Below, one piece after another: positions 59,827 through 64,000 of a stretch of DNA of 64,000 nt (position 1 is the first letter of the stretch; every line of letters begins with the position of its first letter). The notes below the pieces were generated by a model. That model saw nothing but the letters and a program-made list of their open reading frames with translations, did no database searches and had not been told where the DNA came from. Source of the stretch: Chitinibacter sp. FCG-7 (lineage in GTDB: Bacteria > Pseudomonadota > Gammaproteobacteria > Burkholderiales > Chitinibacteraceae); the NCBI RefSeq assembly GCF_040047665.1, contig NZ_CP157355.1, positions 2,542,001 through 2,606,000 on the forward strand, written 5' to 3'. The translations under genes and the position numbers were made by a program.

Positions 59827-60660
59827 ATGGCCGCTTCCAATATTTTAAGCCCCGACCATCTGGTCAATTACATCGACGACGCTGCGCTCAGCAAAGCCGC
59901 GCTGCGCCCTCCGCGCTTGCTGGTGATGGCCTTTCTGGGCGGGATTTTTATTTCGCTGGGTGCTTTGCTGGCCGTGGTGGTGGCAGGGGGCGCGACCAAA
60001 CTGCTGGCAGAAAACCCCGGGCTGGATAAATTGCTGTTTGGCGCCGTTTTTCCAATCGGCTTTATTGCGGTTGTGCTCACCGGGGCGGATCTTTTTACCT
60101 CCAATTGCGCAACGCAAATGGTGCCCTGGTATCGCCGTAAAGTGCGCCTGCAGGAAGTGGTGCGGGTGTGGGGCGTGTCTTATCTGGGTAATCTGTTTGG
60201 CGCATTGTTTGCTGCCTGGGCGTTTGCCTATATGACTGGCCTGCTCAGCGCCCATCAACCCTGGACGGCCTACATTATCAATCTAGCCGAACACAAAGTT
60301 CACCAGCCGTTTCAGGTGGTCTTTATGAAAGGCGTGCTGGCCAATATGCTGGTCTGTGTGGCGGCCTGGCAAGGCTATTCGGCCAAGGATACGCTGGGCC
60401 GCATGGTGGGTATCTGGGCGCCGGTCATGACTTTTGTTGCACTGGGCATGGAGCACAGTATTGCCAATCTGTTCTTTATTCCAGCGGCGATTCTGGCCGG
60501 AGCTGATCTGGCGGTGGCTGATTTTGTGACGCTGAATCTGATTCCGGCCACGCTGGGCAATATTGTGGGCGGCGCTTTGCTGATCGGCTTGCCCTACGCC
60601 TGGCTGTATTCCGAAACCGACGGCAAGATTAACAACCCGACGGATATCGACTTGCCATGA
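59827..60660 (+). CDS. Formate/nitrite channel, FocA/FdhC type
   Basis: The 277-residue FNT-family pentameric channel has six helices. Key segments are the family motifs KAALRPPRLLVMAFLGGIFISLGALLA, LTGADLFTSNC (first re-entrant loop), KGVLANMLVCVAAW and the second loop GMEHSIANLFFIP. The conserved His of MEHSIANL gates anion/acid transport. It is joined to the b561 gene by an ATGA overlap, which suggests a formate-linked redox function such as an FdhC-like partner, but no formate dehydrogenase is in the window. Confidence 0.92.
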   Translation: MAASNILSPDHLVNYIDDAALSKAALRPPRLLVMAFLGGIFISLGALLAVVVAGGATKLLAENPGLDKLLFGAVFPIGFIAVVLTGADLFTSNCATQMVPWYRRKVRLQEVVRVWGVSYLGNLFGALFAAWAFAYMTGLLSAHQPWTAYIINLAEHKVHQPFQVVFMKGVLANMLVCVAAWQGYSAKDTLGRMVGIWAPVMTFVALGMEHSIANLFFIPAAILAGADLAVADFVTLNLIPATLGNIVGGALLIGLPYAWLYSETDGKINNPTDIDLP

Positions 60661-61271
60661 CCCCGAATATTCGCCCAGAGGCAGAGCAGTATCATCCGTT
60701 CTCGGTCCTGATGCACTGGCTGACGGTGCTGCTGGTGCTGGGAATCGTACTGGCGCTGGGGCTGGCGCAATGGTTTGGCCGTGGCAGCAGCGCCCATGCG
60801 TTCTGGCTGCAGGCGCATTCTGTGCTGGGGCAAATGACCTTCGGCGTGAGCCTGCTGCGTTTGCTGGTGCTGAACCACTATGGCGCGCCTGCGCCGTGCG
60901 GCGAGGATGAAGCGCAGGTGCTGGTGGCTAAAGTGATGCACGCCTTGCTGTATGGTCTGATCGGCTTTCTGGCCTGTAGCGGCGTGTTGCTGAGTGTGGC
61001 CTATCTGGCCGGGCAAAGTGTGCTGGGCATGACGGTACCGATGACGCTCAACCCGCAAGCCATGGGTTTTGTGCGCCAACTGCATGTGCTGGTGGCCATG
61101 GGGTTTGTGTTTATTGCCCTGGCGCATGGCCTGTATGCCAGTGCCATGCATTACTTTGCCGGGCGCGTGGCTTTGCGTCGCCTTGCTGTGCGTGATTTAA
61201 CCGTGGTGGATGCAATTGCAGCGCCGCAGATTGATGCGCACTACATCCAGCTAGAGCAGGAGCGGGCCTAG
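60657..61271 (+). CDS. Cytochrome b561-type membrane protein
   Basis: The 204-residue protein has four helices with His pairs suited to two b hemes: YHPFSVLMHWLTVLL, WLQAHSVLGQMTFG, KVMHALLYGLIGFLAC and VRQLHVLVAMGFVFIALAHGLYASAMHYF. It belongs to the YodB/CybB group, which moves electrons between quinol and oxygen radicals or other acceptors. It overlaps the FNT channel gene by four bases and is followed after 8 bases by the 4HB sensor gene. Confidence 0.88.
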   Translation: MTPNIRPEAEQYHPFSVLMHWLTVLLVLGIVLALGLAQWFGRGSSAHAFWLQAHSVLGQMTFGVSLLRLLVLNHYGAPAPCGEDEAQVLVAKVMHALLYGLIGFLACSGVLLSVAYLAGQSVLGMTVPMTLNPQAMGFVRQLHVLVAMGFVFIALAHGLYASAMHYFAGRVALRRLAVRDLTVVDAIAAPQIDAHYIQLEQERA

Positions 61272-61279
61272 TCGGCGTT

Positions 61280-61939
61280 ATGGCTAAAACGGTCAATCAG
61301 CGTTTTCTGGCCATTGTGTTTGGCGCGATTTCAGCGCTGATTCTGATCGGGCTGATTGGCGTGCTCAGCACGCAACGCATGGCCGACGATCTGGAGTTTA
61401 CTGACGAAAGTATTATCCGCAGTCTGGCCATTCTTTCCGGGATCGAGCGTGATTTTCTGCTAATTCGCGTGAACGCTTTGTATCATCTCTCGTACGCCGA
61501 GACGGCAAAAAAAGCGCCGCATGAGGCCACGATCCGGCGCAATATCACCGAAACCCAGAGCTTGCTCGAAGAGTATCAGCGCACTTTGGTGGTTAATCCG
61601 CGCGACAAAGAGCTGATCGAGCAGGATATCCGGCTCTTTAAGGTGTATCTGGCTGCGCTGGAAAAAGTGCTGCACCATTCCAATGCCAATCAGCGCGAAG
61701 CCGCGGTTGTGGTGGTCGAAAGCGAGTGGAAACCTGCCGGTGAGAGTCTGACCACGGCGCTGGCGCAGCATGCCCACTTCAAAGAGCAATTTGTCGAGCA
61801 GGCGGTGCAGCGCTCGATGCAGTCAGGGCGTCGCCAGACCTGGATGATTATCTTGCTAACGCTACTGGGAGTGGCAGGTGTGCTGGTGGCGGCGTATTTC
61901 TTTCGCAAGAGTCTGGCCGCCACCGCCCAGCCGCACTGA
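61280..61939 (+). CDS. Orphan 4HB-type sensor-like membrane protein without output domain
   Basis: The 219-residue protein matches only the ligand-binding part of a chemoreceptor. It has an N-terminal helix (RFLAIVFGAISALILIGLIGVL), about 155 residues of charged helices typical of a four-helix-bundle 4HB_MCP domain, and a second membrane helix (WMIILLTLLGVAGVLVAAYFF). It then stops after 12 residues: no HAMP and no MA signalling domain. The stop is clean, with no downstream remnant of a longer gene, so it may be a genuine stand-alone protein. It lies in the FNT-b561 operon. Confidence 0.7.
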   Translation: MAKTVNQRFLAIVFGAISALILIGLIGVLSTQRMADDLEFTDESIIRSLAILSGIERDFLLIRVNALYHLSYAETAKKAPHEATIRRNITETQSLLEEYQRTLVVNPRDKELIEQDIRLFKVYLAALEKVLHHSNANQREAAVVVVESEWKPAGESLTTALAQHAHFKEQFVEQAVQRSMQSGRRQTWMIILLTLLGVAGVLVAAYFFRKSLAATAQPH

Positions 61940-61960
61940 TCGGACGATCAGTCTGGAAGA

Positions 61961-62380
61961 CTAGTTGGCTTCGCGTACTTCAAAATCATGCGTAATCGGT
62001 ACGACTTGCCCCAGCATGATGGAGGCCGAGCAGTATTTCTCAGCCGAGAGCTTGATGGCCCGCTCAACCACTTCAGGCTTGAGCGCTTTGCCCGTCACGA
62101 TAAAGTGCAGATGAATCTTGGTAAATACCTTAGGATCGGTCTCTGCACGCTCAGCATCCACTTCGACGACGCAATCGCGCACATCCGCACGGCCTTTTTT
62201 CAGGATATGGATCACATCGTAAGTCGAGCAGCCGGTCATGCCCATCAGCAGCATTTCCATCGGTCGCGGCCCCAGATTGCGGCCACCTCCGCTTGGTGGG
62301 CCATCCATCAGTACGGCGTGGCCCGATTCCGATGTCGCCAGAAAACTTACTTCCTCTACCCATTTGACACGAACTTTCAC
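61961..62380 (-). CDS. OsmC family protein
   Basis: The 139-residue protein has the OsmC/Ohr fold with MEMLLMGMTGCSTYDVIHIL (first Cys near 51) and EKYCSASIML (second Cys near 115), the redox pair that reduces organic hydroperoxides. It is nearer to the YhfA/OsmC-like subgroup than to Ohr by its short N-terminus. It is convergent with the 4HB gene and divergent from rplM. Confidence 0.9.
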   Translation of the reverse strand: MKVRVKWVEEVSFLATSESGHAVLMDGPPSGGGRNLGPRPMEMLLMGMTGCSTYDVIHILKKGRADVRDCVVEVDAERAETDPKVFTKIHLHFIVTGKALKPEVVERAIKLSAEKYCSASIMLGQVVPITHDFEVREAN

Positions 62381-62747
62381 GTATTTCTCCTTTTGGCCTT
62401 ACGCGGCGGTTTGATCGGTGGTTTTCATATTTTAACGGTAAATCAATTCCGATGCCTGTAGATCTGCGCCGACTCTTTTTGGTGCGCCCGTTTATCGCGT
62501 TGCACCAAATCCGCTTGCCTTACGTGGATATGTCATAGATAATCGGCGGTGACATCAGGCCTGCTTGGTGTCGTCTCCTCCATCCTCCATTTTTGGTGGA
62601 TTTCGCGCAATCTGGGTCAAACTGGATTGCGTTTTTTTTGCCCCTGTCCCGTATCTGCACACCAATTGAATAAACTCTTTGACAGGGTGCTCACTTCTTC
62701 GTTAGAATTCTCGACTTTCTCAAAATCAAAAACGTGGACTAGCAGTC
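62381..62747. other. 367-bp region between osmC-like gene and rplM
   Basis: It carries the OsmC-gene start signals on the left, an AT/GC-mixed stretch without ORF in the middle, and the rplM promoter on the right. Nothing else is recognised. Confidence 0.6.
62679..62708 (+). promoter_or_regulatory. Probable sigma-70 promoter of rplM-rpsI
   Basis: TTGACA at 62679-62684 and TAGAAT at 62703-62708, 18 bases apart, about 40 bases before the rplM start. Confidence 0.75.
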
Positions 62748-63176
62748 ATGAAAACCTTTTCTGCCAAGCCGCACGAGGTGAAGCGCGAGTGGTTCGTTGT
62801 GGACGCCACAGACTTAGTGCTGGGCCGTCTCGCTGCCGAGATCGCCAAACGCCTGCGTGGCAAACATAAAGCTGAATACACCCCGCACGTCGATACTGGC
62901 GACTACATCGTTGTGGTAAACGCAGACAAGCTCCGCGTTACTGGCGATAAAGCTACATCGAAAAAATACTACCGTCACACGGGTCACCCAGGTGGTATCT
63001 ACGAGCGTACCTTCACTGAAATGCAAAACAAATTCCCTGGCCGTGCTTTGGAGTTTGCTGTTAAAGGCATGCTTCCAAAAGGTCCATTGGGCTACGCAAT
63101 GATCAAGAAGATGAAAGTTTACGCAGGCAGCGAACATCCGCACGCCGCGCAAGAACCTAAATCTCTTGCTATCTAA
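62748..63176 (+). CDS. rplM: 50S ribosomal protein L13
   Basis: The 142-residue protein begins [20 protein letters not shown] and contains [36 protein letters not shown] and [24 protein letters not shown], standard for bacterial L13, an early 23S rRNA-binding assembly protein. It is first of the L13-S9 operon, with a strong upstream promoter, and uses ribosomal-protein-type codons. Confidence 0.99.
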   Translation: MKTFSAKPHEVKREWFVVDATDLVLGRLAAEIAKRLRGKHKAEYTPHVDTGDYIVVVNADKLRVTGDKATSKKYYRHTGHPGGIYERTFTEMQNKFPGRALEFAVKGMLPKGPLGYAMIKKMKVYAGSEHPHAAQEPKSLAI

Positions 63177-63198
63177 GCAGAACTAAAGGAATTGCATC

Positions 63199-63591
63199 AT
63201 GGTAGGTAAATACAACTACGGTACCGGTCGTCGCAAGAGCTCAGTAGCTCGTGTGTTCATCACCAAAGGTACTGGCAATATCGTGGTAAACGGTAAAGAT
63301 CTGGATCAGTACTTCGCTCGCGAAACTGGCCGCATGATCGTTCGTCAGCCACTGGAAATCACAAGCAACCTCGAAGCTTTCGATATCATGGTAAACGTAG
63401 TCGGCGGCGGTGAATCTGGCCAAGCTGGTGCGGTTCGTCACGGTATTACTCGTGCTTTGATCGAATTCGATGCAGCTCTGAAGCCAGCATTGAAATCAGC
63501 AGGTCTGGTTACTCGTGACGCTCGTGAAGTTGAGCGTAAGAAAGTCGGTCTGCGTGGCGCGCGTCGTCGCAAACAGTTCTCAAAACGTTAA
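63199..63591 (+). CDS. rpsI: 30S ribosomal protein S9
   Basis: The 130-residue protein starts [20 protein letters not shown] and ends [14 protein letters not shown], whose basic tail reaches the P-site tRNA. Spaced 22 bases after rplM with AAGGAA ahead of the ATG. Ended by a strong terminator. Confidence 0.99.
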   Translation: MVGKYNYGTGRRKSSVARVFITKGTGNIVVNGKDLDQYFARETGRMIVRQPLEITSNLEAFDIMVNVVGGGESGQAGAVRHGITRALIEFDAALKPALKSAGLVTRDAREVERKKVGLRGARRRKQFSKR

Positions 63592-63611
63592 TTCGTTTTT
63601 GGGTTCTGCAG

Positions 63612-63640
63612 AAAAGCCATCCTTCGGGGTGGCTTTTTTA
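63612..63640 (+). terminator. Rho-independent terminator after rpsI
   Basis: AAAAGCCATCC, TTCG loop, GGGTGGCTTTTTT, 20 bases after the rpsI stop. Confidence 0.93.
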
Positions 63641-63755
63641 TTGCCTGCTGTTTTTGCATTTCTTTCACCCTTACGCCTCGGTTTTGCGCCTCACACCTCA
63701 CACCTGACTCCTTTTTTGTTTTATGATCGTGCTGATATTTACTGAGGATAAAGGC

Positions 63756-64000
63756 ATGATCAAAGTAGGGATTGTTGGCGGTACGGGATACACCGGTGTT
63801 GAATTATTGCGACTCTTGTCGCGTCACCCTGATGTAGAGCTGCGTGCTGTTACTTCGCGCAAGGAAGCCGGCATGAAAGTCGCGGAGATGTTCCCTAGCT
63901 TGCGCGGCCGTGTCGATATTGCCTTTTCTACGCCTGAAGAAGCCTGCCTGACCGAGTGTGATGTGGTGTTCTTTGCCACGCCGCATGGCGTTGCGATGGC
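63756..64000 (+). CDS. argC: N-acetyl-gamma-glutamyl-phosphate reductase ArgC (N-terminal part)
   Basis: The first 81 codons are present; the gene runs off the right edge. [21 protein letters not shown] is the NADP-binding GxGxxG-type start of ArgC, followed by [17 protein letters not shown] and [12 protein letters not shown]. It reduces N-acetylglutamyl phosphate in arginine synthesis. GAGGATAAAGG precedes the ATG. A CCTCACACCTCACACC heptamer stretch (about 63690-63707) lies upstream, after the rpsI terminator. Confidence 0.95.
   Translation, partial: MIKVGIVGGTGYTGVELLRLLSRHPDVELRAVTSRKEAGMKVAEMFPSLRGRVDIAFSTPEEACLTECDVVFFATPHGVAM

Noticed and set aside
60594..61151. 185-codon frame antisense to the FNT/b561 genes
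   Set aside because: His/Gln-rich shadow frame overlapping two well-supported genes.

Overview
This 64 kb window is chromosomal DNA, about 50-57% GC by eye, from a Gram-negative betaproteobacterium. Gene content fits Neisseriales, and most likely the chitin-degrading Chitinibacteraceae/Chromobacteriaceae side (Chitinibacter-, Deefgea- or Iodobacter-like). Supporting points are cysE next to a full isc operon, Coq7, lpxH with two cyclophilins, rplM-rpsI followed by argC, and an amino-sugar kinase/GntR/ABC locus. The genus call is inference. No rRNA, tRNA, prophage or CRISPR array was seen.

Layout. 1-2.9 kb: rsmI (cut by the left edge) divergent from the envelope set lpoA-yraN-diaA/gmhA-dolP. 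2.9-8.2 kb: tesA divergent from a lolD/ybbA-ybbP-type ABC pair, an AT-rich orphan ORF and an APH-fold kinase. 8.4-15.6 kb: recQ, prmB, rhlE and small genes, including an EF-hand protein and a degenerate HD-GYP protein. 15.7-23 kb: cysE-iscR-iscS-iscU-iscA-hscB-(orf)-hscA-fdx-iscX, all on the minus strand. 23.2-36.5 kb: a complete glycogen cluster, malQ divergent from glgB-glgX-pgm-glgC-glgA-glgP. 36.7-39.9 kb: nudF, a CysB-type regulator, a TSUP anion permease and cysH. 40-47 kb: BadF-type sugar kinase, GntR regulator and a four-gene carbohydrate ABC importer with codon usage of highly expressed genes. 47-57 kb: dnaQ-type exonuclease, TPR protein, ispD, ispF, a P-type ATPase, lpxH, ppiB, ppiA and coq7. 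57.2-58.3 kb: an intact IS1595-family insertion sequence with perfect 8-bp target duplications. 58.4-62.4 kb: OFA-type MFS carrier, FocA/FdhC-type channel, cytochrome b561, an orphan 4HB sensor and OsmC. 62.7-64 kb: rplM-rpsI and the start of argC.

How the genes work together. The glycogen genes cover ADP-glucose synthesis (glgC), elongation (glgA), branching (glgB), phosphorolysis (glgP), debranching (glgX), glucan transfer (malQ) and the glucose-1-P/glucose-6-P link (pgm). The 40-47 kb locus looks like uptake and phosphorylation of an amino sugar or its oligomers. The isc genes form one iron-sulfur assembly line.

The most unusual signal is a 49-bp imperfect palindrome of the form GGGTAT-N37-ATACCC. 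About ten copies lie between genes, usually just after stop codons and all in one orientation. Matches with exactly the same spacing also lie inside conserved coding sequences (glgB twice, glgX, pgm, ispD, ispF, lpxH), where several appear to be accommodated by uncommon codons. Other repeat families are TGAGG-type heptamers around the isc genes and recQ, a 120-bp inverted-repeat element inserted in frame in ispD, and two long palindromes bracketing glgP.
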